Assembly: GCA_040367435.1 (NCBI GenBank) | Contig: BAABWY010000001.1 | Coordinates: 1,054,001-1,118,000 of the forward strand | Origin: Hyphomicrobiales bacterium 4NK60-0047b | GTDB taxonomy: Bacteria; Pseudomonadota; Alphaproteobacteria; Rhizobiales; HXMU1428-3 | Length of the DNA: 64,000 nt | Reading direction: 5' to 3' | Shown here: positions 1-8,196 of the stretch, in pieces | Position numbering within the stretch: position 1 is the stretch's first letter | Layout: each line of letters begins with the position of its first letter | Translations under genes and position numbers: made by a program | Notes under the pieces: generated by a model | What the model saw: only the letters and a program-made list of their open reading frames with translations | The model's database searches: none | Told to the model about the DNA's origin: nothing

Positions 1-1
1 G

Positions 2-166
2 GCGATAAATTCTGAAAAAGCAAACGAGCCCCAAGCCGAAAAACAAAAAGCCCTCGCCGCCATTTTTGCCCACCAGTTCCTAACGCAAACAAGCGGGCTA
101 AAGCTACAAATCATAAAAGGAGCCGCAAGCCTAGAAACCCAAACCAACCAAATTTTTGGTATATAA
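2..166 (+). CDS. C-terminal fragment of an unrecognised protein
   Basis: An open frame runs in from the left edge and ends at TAA 164-166, giving 54 residues that close with NQIFGI. The fragment is rich in Ala, Gln and Lys and shows no motif I can assign. Its 5' part lies outside the window. About 70 bases separate its stop from an interspersed repeat element. Coding status is likely because the frame is open with normal composition, but function is unknown. Confidence 0.45.
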   Translation, partial: AINSEKANEPQAEKQKALAAIFAHQFLTQTSGLKLQIIKGAASLETQTNQIFGI

Positions 167-236
167 AGAATGTATGCTAAAAGCGCAGATGCAGATGGAA
201 AATTGAAGAAACAGCATCTAATAAATACTCACCGTA

Positions 237-356
237 CGAAGAAGGAGCTCAGCCTACTTCAGGCTGAGGGACATGGCGCAGCGTCAGCGCAGCCCGGCGC
301 AAGCGCCGCCCCTCGGAGGCCCAAGCGCCATAAGCGCTTGGAATAGCCGTGAGAGA
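237..356 (+). repeat. Interspersed multi-hairpin element, copy R1
   Basis: Begins CGAAGAAGGAG, then a hairpin with CTCAGCCT/AGGCTGAG arms, the conserved block GGACATGGCGCAGCG, a GC-rich middle, CCCCTCGGAGGCCC, a hairpin with CCAAGCGC/GCGCTTGG arms and the closing block GGAATAGCCGTGAGAG. It ends about 19 bases before the start of the enoyl-CoA isomerase-like gene, so it would lie in that gene's leader. The same layout recurs at 1163, 12391, 16524, 16733 (3' half), 20245, 25936 and, degenerate, 37006. Confidence 0.8.
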
Positions 357-374
357 AAGAAAAGAGCACTTAAA

Positions 375-1121
375 ATGTCCCATATTTCAGTCTCAGTAAA
401 TGAAACCATTCAGCACATTCAAATCTGCCGGGCAGATAAAATGAATGCGTTCACGGATGAGATGTATCAATCAGTCGCGACCGCTCTTAAAAACAGTCAC
501 AAAACAGATGAGATAAAAGTCAACCTTATCAGCGGTGTACCTGGGTGCTTTACCGCAGGTAATGATATCTCTGATTTTTACACCTATGCAGAAAAGGGAA
601 GTTTTAGTCCTGGCATCATAGATTTTCTGACAACTCTTGGCACATTAGACATGCCTTTAATTCTCGCCATAGATGGCCCAGCAGTTGGCATTGGCACCAC
701 TATGGCTTTCCATGCTGATTTGGTCTACGCCACTCCAGAAGCCATCTTCGCCACACCCTTTGCAGATTTAGGTGTCACACCAGAAGCCGCCTCATCTTAT
801 CTCATGCCAAAAACCATGGGGCATGCAAGAGCCTATGAAATGCTGGCCCTGGGAGAAAAGTACTCAGCCGAAGACGCCCACCGCGCCGGGTTTGTGAATA
901 AAATAATCGAGGCTGATCAACTGATTTCTCACAGTCTAACAATCGCTAAAAAACTCTCAAAAAAACCTAAGAACTCACTACTCATAACCAAACAACTTTT
1001 AAAAACAGAACGAGAGTACATCCTCTCAGTGATGGAAAAAGAAGTTGAAATCTTCTCAAAACAATTACAAAGCAAAGAAGCTAAAGCCGCTTTTGCTAGC
1101 TTTTTAAACAAAACAAAATAA
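375..1121 (+). CDS. Enoyl-CoA hydratase/isomerase family protein (delta3,delta2-enoyl-CoA isomerase-like)
   Basis: A crotonase-fold protein of 248 residues. The oxyanion-hole segments are visible: AGND at 61-64 and GPAVGIG at 101-107. The two acidic residues of true hydratases appear replaced (Thr near 109, Phe near 129). Instead the PEAASS segment near 136-141 matches the ECI2-type isomerases, whose catalytic acid sits in a PExxSS motif. So I favour isomerisation of 3-enoyl-CoA to 2-enoyl-CoA during fatty-acid oxidation over hydration. The longer frame from 273 reads through repeat R1 and has a low-complexity N-terminus; the ATG at 375 gives the family start. A short-chain dehydrogenase gene follows in the same direction. 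Confidence 0.88.
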   Translation: MSHISVSVNETIQHIQICRADKMNAFTDEMYQSVATALKNSHKTDEIKVNLISGVPGCFTAGNDISDFYTYAEKGSFSPGIIDFLTTLGTLDMPLILAIDGPAVGIGTTMAFHADLVYATPEAIFATPFADLGVTPEAASSYLMPKTMGHARAYEMLALGEKYSAEDAHRAGFVNKIIEADQLISHSLTIAKKLSKKPKNSLLITKQLLKTEREYILSVMEKEVEIFSKQLQSKEAKAAFASFLNKTK

Positions 1122-1162
1122 GATCAATATAAAGAAGGTAGTGTTAAAAAAGGTTATCTTGA

Positions 1163-1277
1163 CGAAGAAGGAGCGTTGCCCTTTTCGGGCAATCGGACAT
1201 GACGCCGCGAGGCGTCCGGCACCTAGTGCCGCCCCTCGGAGGCCCACCGCTTCAGCGGTGGAATAGCCGCGAGAGAA
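1163..1277 (+). repeat. Interspersed multi-hairpin element, copy R2
   Basis: Same architecture as R1: CGAAGAAGGAG, a hairpin with GTTGCCC/GGGCAA arms, GGACATGACGCCGCG, a GGCAC/GTGCC hairpin, CCCCTCGGAGGCCC, a CCACCGC-ttca-GCGGTGG hairpin, then GAATAGCCGCGAGAG. The stems differ in sequence from R1 but keep pairing. A short hairpin repeat (1297-1322, GGTTG/CAACC) follows and supplies the GAAGGAG ribosome-binding site of the next gene. Confidence 0.8.
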
Positions 1278-1296
1278 AAAAGGCGCAATAACAGCG

Positions 1297-1322
1297 ACGG
1301 TTGTTGATAGGCAACCTGAAGG
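1297..1322 (+). repeat. Short hairpin repeat contributing a ribosome-binding site
   Basis: GGTTG at 1299-1303 pairs with CAACC at 1312-1316, followed by TGAAGGAG. It belongs to the ~26 bp hairpin family of this window. Here the repeat tail AAGGAG lies at Shine-Dalgarno distance from the ATG at 1333, so the hairpin sits directly on the translation start region of the dehydrogenase. Confidence 0.6.
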
Positions 1323-1332
1323 AGCATTTAAA

Positions 1333-2211
1333 ATGTCAACAAATCCATCACTAAAAGATAAATCAATATTCATCACAGGTGGCTCAAGGGGTATCGGCCT
1401 AGCCATTGCAAAACGGGCAGCTGAAGACGGGGCCAATGTCACCATCGCCGCCAAGACAACCAAACCTCACCCCCAATTACCCGGCACTATTCACTCAGCT
1501 GCCGCAGAAATTGAAAATACTGGTGGCAAAGCACTCGCCGTCGAAATGGACATCAGGCACGAAGAGATGGTCAAAGATGCCTTAGCCAAAAGCGCTGATC
1601 ACTTTGGTGGAATTGACATTGTTATAAATAACGCCAGCGCCATTTTCTTGCAGCCAACGGAAAGTTTAGAGATGAAACGCTTTGACTTGATGCATCAAGT
1701 CAACGCCCGTGGCACCTTTATGGTCTCCAAACACGCACTCCCTTATTTGCAGAAAGCGGAAAACCCACACATCCTTATGCTCTCACCACCCTTGGATATG
1801 AGTGAAAAATGGTTCTCACCTCATGTCGGATATAGCATGGCAAAATACGGAATGAGCTTGGTTGTTTTAGGGCTAGCCGGCGAAGTTAGAAAACAAAACA
1901 TTGCTGTGAACGCCCTTTGGCCGCGCACCACCATCGCAACTGCTGCCATTGCCAACAATTTTGGTATGGATGCCATGAAACAATGCCGCAAACCAGAAAT
2001 CATGGCAGATGCCGCACACATCATCTTATCGCAACCTTCATCAGAAATTACCGGCCAGTTTTTCATAGACGATACTTTATTGGCCAAACACGGAATGGAT
2101 AATTTTGATCAATATAGAGTGGACCCAACAAAAGATTTAATCCCGGATTTCTTCGTCCCAACTGATGACACCCCACCCGAAAGTTTAAAAGCGCTGAAAG
2201 AAGAAGAATAA
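1333..2211 (+). CDS. Short-chain dehydrogenase/reductase, HSDL2-like
   Basis: A 292-residue classical SDR with a Rossmann fold. The cofactor motif TGGSRGIG lies at about 15-22, NNAS at about 99-102, and the catalytic YSMAK at about 166-170, with a Ser in the preceding LMLSPP segment. The segments after the cofactor loop (AAKTTKPHPQLPGTI) and around the active site match the hydroxysteroid dehydrogenase-like 2 group, but the C-terminal SCP2 sterol-carrier domain of animal HSDL2 is absent. The substrate is unknown; the position behind an enoyl-CoA isomerase-like gene fits acyl or lipid metabolism. The start is set by the GAAGGAG sequence 10 bases upstream. Confidence 0.9.
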   Translation: MSTNPSLKDKSIFITGGSRGIGLAIAKRAAEDGANVTIAAKTTKPHPQLPGTIHSAAAEIENTGGKALAVEMDIRHEEMVKDALAKSADHFGGIDIVINNASAIFLQPTESLEMKRFDLMHQVNARGTFMVSKHALPYLQKAENPHILMLSPPLDMSEKWFSPHVGYSMAKYGMSLVVLGLAGEVRKQNIAVNALWPRTTIATAAIANNFGMDAMKQCRKPEIMADAAHIILSQPSSEITGQFFIDDTLLAKHGMDNFDQYRVDPTKDLIPDFFVPTDDTPPESLKALKEEE

Positions 2212-2325
2212 ATAGACAAAAAATAATTGATTTTTTGTATAAAAATCCATCAACTGAACATAAATTCATCGATTACAACACTAAAAAACACTAGCCTCCG
2301 TAAGGCTTTCAAGGCAAGATGAACT

Positions 2326-3258
2326 ATGTCAACGCTATATTTAACACATCCTTCATGCCTCGAGCATGAAAATGGTCTAGGTCACCCAGAAAGACCAGAT
2401 CGCCTGCGCGCCATCGAAAAACTCTTAAGTCATGAACTATTTAATGACCTAACAAGAGAGCAAGCCAAAAGCGGCAGCATCGAACAAATCGCACGCGTGC
2501 ATCCTCAAAACTATATTGACCTCATTGAAAACAGTCGCCCAACGGAAGGTCATGCATATATTGATCCAGACACATCAATGAATAAATATACCTGGGACGC
2601 CCTATTAAATTCAATCGGCGCAGCAACTTACGCCGTTGACCAAGTCATGACCGGTAAGCATAAAAACGCATTTGTCGCCACACGGCCACCAGGCCACCAC
2701 GCAGAAACAACTAGAGCCTGCGGCTTTTGTATCTTTAACAATATCGCCATCGCAGCTGAACAAGCGCGCAAAGTTCATGGTGCAGAGCGCGTAGCAGCGA
2801 TCGATTTTGACGTCCACCACGGCAATGGCACACAAGATATTTTCTGGTCAGACAAAGATCTATTCTATGGCTCAACCCATGAAATGCCGCTTTTCCCAGG
2901 CACTGGTGCCAAAAACGAGACCGGCGTCGGGAATATTTTTAACGCCCCTCTTTCTTCTGGAGATGGCGGAGAAAAGTTTGCTGAAGCCATGAAAGAGCGC
3001 ATTCTTCCAACCTTAAAGAATTTTTCACCAGATATTTTGTTAATCTCTGCCGGGTTTGATGCTCACACAAGCGATCCTCTAGCCAATATTCACCTGAATG
3101 AAAAAGATTTTAGCTGGATATCAGCGGAATTGATGGATATAGCTGATAAACAATGTGAAGGACGGGTTGTTTCCATTCTCGAAGGAGGGTATCACCTTGA
3201 AGGCTTGGCGAAATCCGTTGGTGTTCATATGCAACATCTCATGAATGCCGCAAAATAA
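2326..3258 (+). CDS. Histone deacetylase-family (AcuC/HdaH-like) amidohydrolase
   Basis: A zinc-dependent deacetylase of 310 residues, close to the usual length of bacterial class II HDAC-like enzymes. The visible motifs are HPERPDRL near the N-terminus, RPPGHHAE with the catalytic His pair at about 120-127, DFDVHHGNGTQ carrying the first Asp and His zinc ligands at about 164-174, and SAGFDAH with the second Asp ligand. Bacterial members remove acetyl groups from small amines such as polyamines or from acetyl-lysine; which one applies here cannot be told. It is followed by three short hairpin repeats and xseB. Confidence 0.93.
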   Translation: MSTLYLTHPSCLEHENGLGHPERPDRLRAIEKLLSHELFNDLTREQAKSGSIEQIARVHPQNYIDLIENSRPTEGHAYIDPDTSMNKYTWDALLNSIGAATYAVDQVMTGKHKNAFVATRPPGHHAETTRACGFCIFNNIAIAAEQARKVHGAERVAAIDFDVHHGNGTQDIFWSDKDLFYGSTHEMPLFPGTGAKNETGVGNIFNAPLSSGDGGEKFAEAMKERILPTLKNFSPDILLISAGFDAHTSDPLANIHLNEKDFSWISAELMDIADKQCEGRVVSILEGGYHLEGLAKSVGVHMQHLMNAAK

Positions 3259-3283
3259 AGCCATATGTAAAAACAACACATAA

Positions 3284-3419
3284 CGCAGTTGCTTGTGAGC
3301 AATCTAAAGCGTAAACCAAAAACGTGGTTGCTTTATTGCGGATGCTTTGTGGGCATCTGAAGCAAAGAAAAAAATCTAAAGCGCAAACAATAACGCGGTT
3401 GCTTGTGGGCAACTGAAGC
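3284..3419 (+). repeat. Three short hairpin repeats in tandem
   Basis: Three copies at 3284-3310, 3338-3363 and 3394-3419. The stems are AGTTGC/GCAATC in the first, GGATGC/GCATCT in the second and GGTTGC/GCAACT in the third, each ending in (G/A)AAGC. The paired changes TTG/CAA to ATG/CAT keep the stem intact. They fill most of the gap between the deacetylase and xseB. Confidence 0.75.
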
Positions 3420-3440
3420 GTAAAGAAAAAAGAATAAACT

Positions 3441-3695
3441 ATGTCGAAAACAGAAAATAACGCAGATATCGCTGAAATGAGCTTCGAAACGGCTCTAGCT
3501 GAGCTTGAACAAATCGTTGGCCGCCTGGAACATGGCGATGTGCCACTTGCCGAATCCATCCAAATTTACGAGCGCGGCGAAGCTTTAAGAGCCCATAGTG
3601 ATAAACTTTTAGCCAAAGCAGAGGCTAAAGTTGAAAAACTAACCCTCTCACCAGAGGGAAACCCTAGCCAAACTTCACCACTCGAGATAGAGTGA
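3441..3695 (+). CDS. xseB: Exodeoxyribonuclease VII small subunit
   Basis: An 84-residue protein with the XseB signature SFETALAELEQIVGRLEHGDVPLAESIQIYERGEALR-type helical hairpin in the first 60 residues. It pairs with XseA to form the nuclease that degrades single-stranded DNA to oligonucleotides; xseA is not in the window. In many alphaproteobacteria xseB sits between a deacetylase-family gene and dxs, exactly as here, which supports the call. dxs begins 80 bases downstream, so co-transcription is plausible. Confidence 0.93.
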   Translation: MSKTENNADIAEMSFETALAELEQIVGRLEHGDVPLAESIQIYERGEALRAHSDKLLAKAEAKVEKLTLSPEGNPSQTSPLEIE

Positions 3696-3775
3696 CGATA
3701 TTAGGCTAATCCCCTAAAGTCTTATATAAATTAAAGAAATTAAACTGCTGGATTAACTAACTGCTGGATTATAGT

Positions 3776-5683
3776 GTGAAACCCTCATTGCTCGATCAAA
3801 TCAAAACCCCGCATGACATGAAGTCACTCAATGAGAGTGATCTCAAAATTTTAGCTGAAGAAGTTCGCGAAGAAATGATTGAAGCCGTTTCAATCACCGG
3901 CGGACACTTGGGTGCAGGGCTTGGTGTTGTCGAACTAACAGTGGCCCTTCACAAAACCTTTAATACCCCAACAGACAAAATCATCTGGGATGTTGGCCAC
4001 CAAGCCTATCCGCATAAAATCCTAACCGGCAGAAGAGACAGAATTAGAACCCTGCGCCAACCAGACGGGCTCTCCGGTTTCACCAAACGTGATGAAAGCG
4101 AATACGACCCCTTTGGTGCCGCCCACTCATCAACGTCAATCTCAGCTGGCCTTGGTATGGCCGTAGCGCGCGATCTGGATGAAAAAGATCATAATGTCAT
4201 TGCTGTCATTGGTGACGGTGCAATGAGCGCAGGCATGGCCTATGAAGCCATGAATAATGCTGGCGCCATGCACTCACGCCTCATTGTAATCCTAAACGAT
4301 AATGACATGTCTATCGCACCGCCAGTTGGTGCAATGAGTGCTTATTTAGCACGGCTCGTCTCAGGCAAAACTTATCTCTCATTACGTGAAACAGCCAAAC
4401 AACTGACAGCTCACTTGCCAAAATTCATGCAAGACAAAGCGCGCAAAACCGAAGAATATGCCAGAGGCTTCTGGGCAGGTGGCAGCTTGTTTGAAGAGCT
4501 CGGCTTTTATTATGTTGGCCCAATCGACGGGCACAATCTCGACCATCTTTTGCCCATTATGCAAAATGTTAAAGAAACAGAAAAAGGCCCGATCCTTCTT
4601 CATGTTGTCACGCAAAAAGGCAAAGGCTACCACCCAGCTGAAAATTCAGCAGATAAATACCACGGTGTTGGCCGCTTTAATATCATCACCGGCGAAAAAG
4701 AAAAAGCCAAAGCAAACGCCCCAAGTTATACAGGCACATTCGCCCACGGGCTTACAAAAGAAGCTGAAAAAGACGACAAGATCGTTGCTGTCACAGCGGC
4801 CATGCCATCAGGCACCGGGCTTGATACATTTGCCAAAACCTTTCCAAGCCGCACCTTCGATGTCGGCATCGCTGAGCAACATGCGGTCACATTCGCAGCA
4901 GGCTTAGCAACACAAGGCTACAAACCTTTCGCAGCCATTTATTCAACATTCCTGCAACGCGCTTATGATCAAATTGTTCATGATGTTGCCATTCAAAAAT
5001 TACCTGTGCGCTTTGCGATCGACCGCGCTGGTCTTGTTGGCGCAGATGGCCCAACTCACGCAGGCAGTTTTGACGTTGCTTATCTTGCGAACCTTCCTGG
5101 GTTTACAGTGATGGCGGCCGCTGACGAAGCTGAGCTCATTCACATGGTGGCAACAGCTGCATCCATTAATGATGGTCCTTCAAGCTTTAGGTATCCACGC
5201 GGTGAAGGCGTCGGCGTTGAAATGCCGGACACAGGAAAAATCTTGGAAATCGGCAAAGGCCGCATCATCGAAGAAGGCAGCTCTGTTGCGCTGCTCAGCT
5301 TCGGCACACGCTTAGAAGAAAGCCGCAAAGCTGCTGAAATTCTCAGCTCATTTGGTCTGAGCACAACAATCGCAGATGCCCGCTTTGCCAAACCATTGGA
5401 CGAAGCCATGATCGCCGATCTGGCTAAAAACCATGAGATTCTAATCACCATTGAAGAAGGTGCTGTCGGCGGCTTTGGCTCACACGTGGCTCACTATCTC
5501 ACCAACAACGGCTTACTCGACAACGGCCTAAAGTTCCGCCAACTCACTTTGCCGGATATCTTCATCGATCATAACGCCCCAAAAGTGCAATATGACCTCG
5601 CCGAACTCAACGCCCCTCACATCGTAAAATGCGTCATGACAGCCCTCGGCAAAGAATTCAAAGTCGGGCAAGATTTAGCTTAA
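3776..5683 (+). CDS. dxs: 1-deoxy-D-xylulose-5-phosphate synthase
   Basis: Catalyses thiamine-diphosphate-dependent condensation of pyruvate and glyceraldehyde 3-phosphate, the first step of the MEP isoprenoid pathway. The 635 residues match the normal length. GGHLGAGLG lies near 42-50, the thiamine-diphosphate motif GDGAMSAG...NNAG near 147-167, the pyrimidine-domain segment [11 protein letters not shown] in the middle, [15 protein letters not shown], and a C-terminal transketolase domain. Translation starts at GTG 3776: the reading [11 protein letters not shown] aligns with DXS N-termini, while no strong Shine-Dalgarno is present. A 12-base direct repeat (ACTGCTGGATTA at 3744 and 3760) precedes the start. 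ispB at 46635 is another isoprenoid gene in the window. Confidence 0.96.
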   Translation: MKPSLLDQIKTPHDMKSLNESDLKILAEEVREEMIEAVSITGGHLGAGLGVVELTVALHKTFNTPTDKIIWDVGHQAYPHKILTGRRDRIRTLRQPDGLSGFTKRDESEYDPFGAAHSSTSISAGLGMAVARDLDEKDHNVIAVIGDGAMSAGMAYEAMNNAGAMHSRLIVILNDNDMSIAPPVGAMSAYLARLVSGKTYLSLRETAKQLTAHLPKFMQDKARKTEEYARGFWAGGSLFEELGFYYVGPIDGHNLDHLLPIMQNVKETEKGPILLHVVTQKGKGYHPAENSADKYHGVGRFNIITGEKEKAKANAPSYTGTFAHGLTKEAEKDDKIVAVTAAMPSGTGLDTFAKTFPSRTFDVGIAEQHAVTFAAGLATQGYKPFAAIYSTFLQRAYDQIVHDVAIQKLPVRFAIDRAGLVGADGPTHAGSFDVAYLANLPGFTVMAAADEAELIHMVATAASINDGPSSFRYPRGEGVGVEMPDTGKILEIGKGRIIEEGSSVALLSFGTRLEESRKAAEILSSFGLSTTIADARFAKPLDEAMIADLAKNHEILITIEEGAVGGFGSHVAHYLTNNGLLDNGLKFRQLTLPDIFIDHNAPKVQYDLAELNAPHIVKCVMTALGKEFKVGQDLA

Positions 5684-5731
5684 GTCGAAAAGTTCAAACT
5701 CTGAGGAAAAAGCGAAGAAAGTCACCTCAAC

Positions 5732-6061
5732 TTACAAACTCTTCGCCCACTTAACTGACCAAGCTTTTAGCGGCTTGATCATGTCAAACACCTCACGCCC
5801 GTTCTTCGTGGCGCAATAACCATTTTCAGTCGTCTCGATCAAACCAGCTTGTTTTAATTCCTTTAATCGGGAATTAAGCACCGTTGGAGAAATGCCCTCA
5901 CACCGCGCTTGCAATTCACGAAACGTAGCAACTCCCTGCTCGCACAGTTGCCACAACACCCCAAGAGACCACGGTCTCCCGAACAAATCCAAAAGCGCCA
6001 TAATCGGCACACCAGTTTTAGAACCACGCACAGGCGTGCCCGGCATCGGAAAATTCGACAT
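5732..6061 (-). CDS. HxlR-family winged-helix transcriptional regulator
   Basis: A 109-residue MarR/HxlR-type regulator. The family pattern is clear: ALLDLFGRPWSLGVLWQLCEQGVATFRELQARCEGISPTVLNSRLKELKQAG, with the recognition helix ISPTVLNSRLKEL. It has no obvious sensing Cys, so the signal is not evident. It is transcribed away from an alpha/beta hydrolase gene; the 99-base gap between the two starts holds a perfect 19-base inverted repeat, which is very likely its operator. Local control of itself and the hydrolase is the simplest reading. Confidence 0.9.
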   Translation of the reverse strand: MSNFPMPGTPVRGSKTGVPIMALLDLFGRPWSLGVLWQLCEQGVATFRELQARCEGISPTVLNSRLKELKQAGLIETTENGYCATKNGREVFDMIKPLKAWSVKWAKSL

Positions 6062-6072
6062 ATCAACACCTC

Positions 6073-6130
6073 GCTACGTTTTTAGTAGCATATTTTTCGC
6101 AGCCATGTAAAATGCTACTAAAAACGTAGC
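6073..6130. promoter_or_regulatory. Double operator in the hxlR/hydrolase divergent promoter
   Basis: GCTACGTTTTTAGTAGCAT at 6073-6091 and its exact reverse complement at 6112-6130, separated by 20 bases. Each arm is itself a dyad: GCTAC at 6073-6077 and GTAGC at 6085-6089 with a 7-base spacer, and the same in the second arm. So there are two dimer sites in mirror arrangement. One lies 11 bases before the regulator start, the other 30 bases before the hydrolase start. Binding at both would repress or coordinate both genes. Confidence 0.85.
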
Positions 6131-6160
6131 ATAGAAATTTTATAAGATTGAGTAAAGACC

Positions 6161-6973
6161 ATGTCACATCCTCCGGATAATCTACCCCACCATGAAATCA
6201 TCAAAGCGAAGCGCTCCACATCACAATGGTTGATCATGGTTCACGGTCTCACCCAGAATAAAAATCTATTCAACAAACAAATCCCGGAATTTAAAGACGA
6301 TCTCAACCTTCTCCTCATTGACCTGCCAGGCCATGGTGGTTCTTCAAAGATAAAAGGACCCTATGGCCTAAGTGAATATGCACATGCAATTCATCAAGTC
6401 ATCGCTCACCATAACATCACCAATTCAATATTCTGGGGCACCCATATAGGCGCTGGAGCTGGGCTCCTTCTTGCTTGTCAAAAACCAAATCTATTTTCAT
6501 CACTGATACTCGAAGGTCCTGTGTTCCCAGGTCGCAACTTCCCACTCGTCTCTAAGCTTCTTGATAAAATTGCTAAAGTCAAAGCAACAAAAGGGCTGAC
6601 AGCCGCAAAAGAAACATGGTGGCAGAATGGACCATGGTTCTCAATCATGCAGCAAAAACCCATTGAATGTCGAGCAGCAGATCAGCTAAACCTCATAGAG
6701 GAATTTAAAGGTTTACCTTGGCTTCCAGAGCAAAAAAGCAACATAAAAATCAACCCAATTGAAACCCAACTCACAAAAATAAACTGCCCAACTCTCATAA
6801 TAAACGGCGAGCATGATGTCCCCGAATTTATCGAAATAGCGAATGAGTTATACGAACGAATTCCTAACGCAAAGCAAAAAAGAATTGCAGAAGCCGGCGG
6901 CTTTCCACTTTGGGAATATCCAAAAACAGTCAATGAAGCTGTAAAAACATTCATTCAATCCCTGCAAAGTTGA
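6161..6973 (+). CDS. Alpha/beta hydrolase-fold protein with altered catalytic triad
   Basis: A 270-residue alpha/beta hydrolase-fold protein with the oxyanion strand MVHGLTQN and the loop LIDLPGHGGSS. At the nucleophile elbow, where GxSxG is expected, it reads WGTHIGAGAG (about 91-100), so the Ser is replaced by His. The acid-loop INGEHD is kept (about 211-216), but the C-terminal AGHFP-type motif reads AGGFPLWEYP, so the catalytic His is Gly. A standard Ser-His-Asp mechanism therefore seems impossible; it may bind ligands, use another mechanism, or have decayed. Probably controlled by the divergent HxlR regulator. Confidence 0.85.
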   Translation: MSHPPDNLPHHEIIKAKRSTSQWLIMVHGLTQNKNLFNKQIPEFKDDLNLLLIDLPGHGGSSKIKGPYGLSEYAHAIHQVIAHHNITNSIFWGTHIGAGAGLLLACQKPNLFSSLILEGPVFPGRNFPLVSKLLDKIAKVKATKGLTAAKETWWQNGPWFSIMQQKPIECRAADQLNLIEEFKGLPWLPEQKSNIKINPIETQLTKINCPTLIINGEHDVPEFIEIANELYERIPNAKQKRIAEAGGFPLWEYPKTVNEAVKTFIQSLQS

Positions 6974-6980
6974 AAAAAAT

Positions 6981-7493
6981 CTAAGCCAAGAGCCCCATCC
7001 CCAATACATGATCGAGATAAATCGCAGCATCACGGAAATCAAAAATGAACGAGATGGAAATCACCAAAGCAATCACTCCCCCCCATAGCCCATAAAAACT
7101 AAAGCCCTTAAGAAAAGGGCGCTCTTTGAGCAAAATCAAAAATCCTGGCATCCAAAAAATAATATGCAATAAGGCAAACAACCCTGAAAGCGGTGTTAAC
7201 TCCAAAATAGGAGCAACAAACAGAACAAATAGCATCATTAAAATAAAACCACCAACAAGCCACCTGGCGGCAACATGATGCCAAACAAACAAAATGCCCA
7301 CAGCAAAACTGCCAACCAAAACTGATAACCAAATATTCAGCCATTGCGGCGTATTTTTCATCGCCGTCTCATTCCATAACTGTAAAGCCCCATGTCCTGG
7401 TTCATAGGTAGCTGCAAATGCGCTCTCAGCACTCACAAACCCAATTAAGAAAAGAGAAAAAACATAAAAAATATGAACATGAAGTTTGCACAT
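6981..7493 (-). CDS. Predicted membrane protein, function unknown
   Basis: A 170-residue protein with an N-terminal hydrophobic segment that may be a cleaved signal peptide (ending near SAFAA), then about four transmembrane helices: WLNIWLSVLVGSFAVGILFVW, a segment around WLVGGFILMMLFVLFVAP, LLHIIFWMPGFLILL and LWGGVIALVISISFIF. No enzyme motif is visible and I do not recognise a family. It converges on the hydrolase gene with only 7 bases between the stops, and is divergent from arsR. Confidence 0.7.
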   Translation of the reverse strand: MCKLHVHIFYVFSLFLIGFVSAESAFAATYEPGHGALQLWNETAMKNTPQWLNIWLSVLVGSFAVGILFVWHHVAARWLVGGFILMMLFVLFVAPILELTPLSGLFALLHIIFWMPGFLILLKERPFLKGFSFYGLWGGVIALVISISFIFDFRDAAIYLDHVLGMGLLA

Positions 7494-7662
7494 GACAAAA
7501 GCCTTTCAGCAATAAACAGAAAATTTGAGCTACTAAAGAACCAAGCTGCTCCCCAATTGGGTTGAATGTGGGCACAGTCCTTATTACTGTTATATCTCAA
7601 ACTTGTCGACCCTATGAAAATTACACACACTTAAAAAATTCATAGAACCACTATGAAAAAGC

Positions 7663-7698
7663 TTGACTCAAAGTTATTATATCAATAATTCATGATAT
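7663..7698 (+). promoter_or_regulatory. arsR promoter with overlapping operator; probable leaderless transcript
   Basis: A -35-like TTGACT at 7663-7668 and a -10-like ATAATT at 7685-7690 are spaced by 16 bases. A dyad ATATCA/TGATAT spans 7679-7698 and ends at the base before the ATG at 7699. ArsR/SmtB repressors bind such AT-rich dyads over the -10 box. No Shine-Dalgarno can fit, and initiation at the usual distance would fall on or next to the start codon, which suggests a leaderless mRNA. Confidence 0.6.
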
Positions 7699-8028
7699 AT
7701 GGATAAATCAGACGCACTTTCATCATTCGCAGCTTTGGCTCAGCAAACCAGATTGGATGTTTTAAGGCTTTTAATTAAAGCTGGTGAACAAGGCATGTCC
7801 GCTGGGGAAATAGGTGAACAGCTTGCTATCAAACAAAATACAATGTCGGCCAACCTAACCAATCTGGCTCGAACAAATTTAGTCACCAACAAACGTGAAG
7901 GACGCTCCATTAGGTACTATGCAAACTTTGCTGGCATACGTGAGCTAATCGGCTTTCTAATGGAAGATTGCTGTGGCGGTAATCCAGAAATTTGCAATCC
8001 TCTCTTAGAGCAACTGAAATGTCCGTAA
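7699..8028 (+). CDS. ArsR/SmtB-family metalloregulator
   Basis: A 109-residue winged-helix repressor: FAALAQQTRLDVLRLLIKAG, then AGEIGEQLAIKQNTMSANLTNLARTNLV as the helix-turn-helix, then the wing NKREGRSIRYY. The C-terminus carries DCCGGNPEIC and a final KC, giving a Cys-rich tail; in alphaproteobacterial ArsR proteins a C-terminal Cys pair binds As(III) or Sb(III). It precedes an aquaporin gene in the same direction, as in the Sinorhizobium meliloti arsR-aqpS pair, although arsC and arsH are not here. The start is fixed by homology to ArsR N-termini. Arsenite response is likely, not proven. Confidence 0.9.
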   Translation: MDKSDALSSFAALAQQTRLDVLRLLIKAGEQGMSAGEIGEQLAIKQNTMSANLTNLARTNLVTNKREGRSIRYYANFAGIRELIGFLMEDCCGGNPEICNPLLEQLKCP

Positions 8029-8119
8029 AAGAAATATCATCTAAATAAGCTTTGGTACCCACCTAAAAATGGATACTAATTTTAAAAACAATGCAGTTGC
8101 TCGCGACGATTGCCTATTA

Positions 8120-8144
8120 CGGATGCTTTGTGGGCATCTGAAGT
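8120..8144 (+). repeat. Short hairpin repeat between arsR and aquaporin gene
   Basis: GGATGC/GCATCT stem with a TTTGTGG loop and the usual GAAGT tail, inside the 168-base gap between arsR and the aquaporin. A degenerate neighbour (CAGTTGC...GATTGCC) lies just upstream at about 8091-8114. The repeat would be in any arsR-aquaporin read-through transcript. Confidence 0.65.
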
Positions 8145-8196
8145 AAAAAAGAGTGCAACCGAAGAAACATTATAAAGAGTGAGGGCTCTATCTATT

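Noticed and set aside
273-374. N-terminal extension of the enoyl-CoA isomerase-like gene from ATG 273
   Set aside because: The extra 34 residues are a translation of repeat R1; the family start fits ATG 375.
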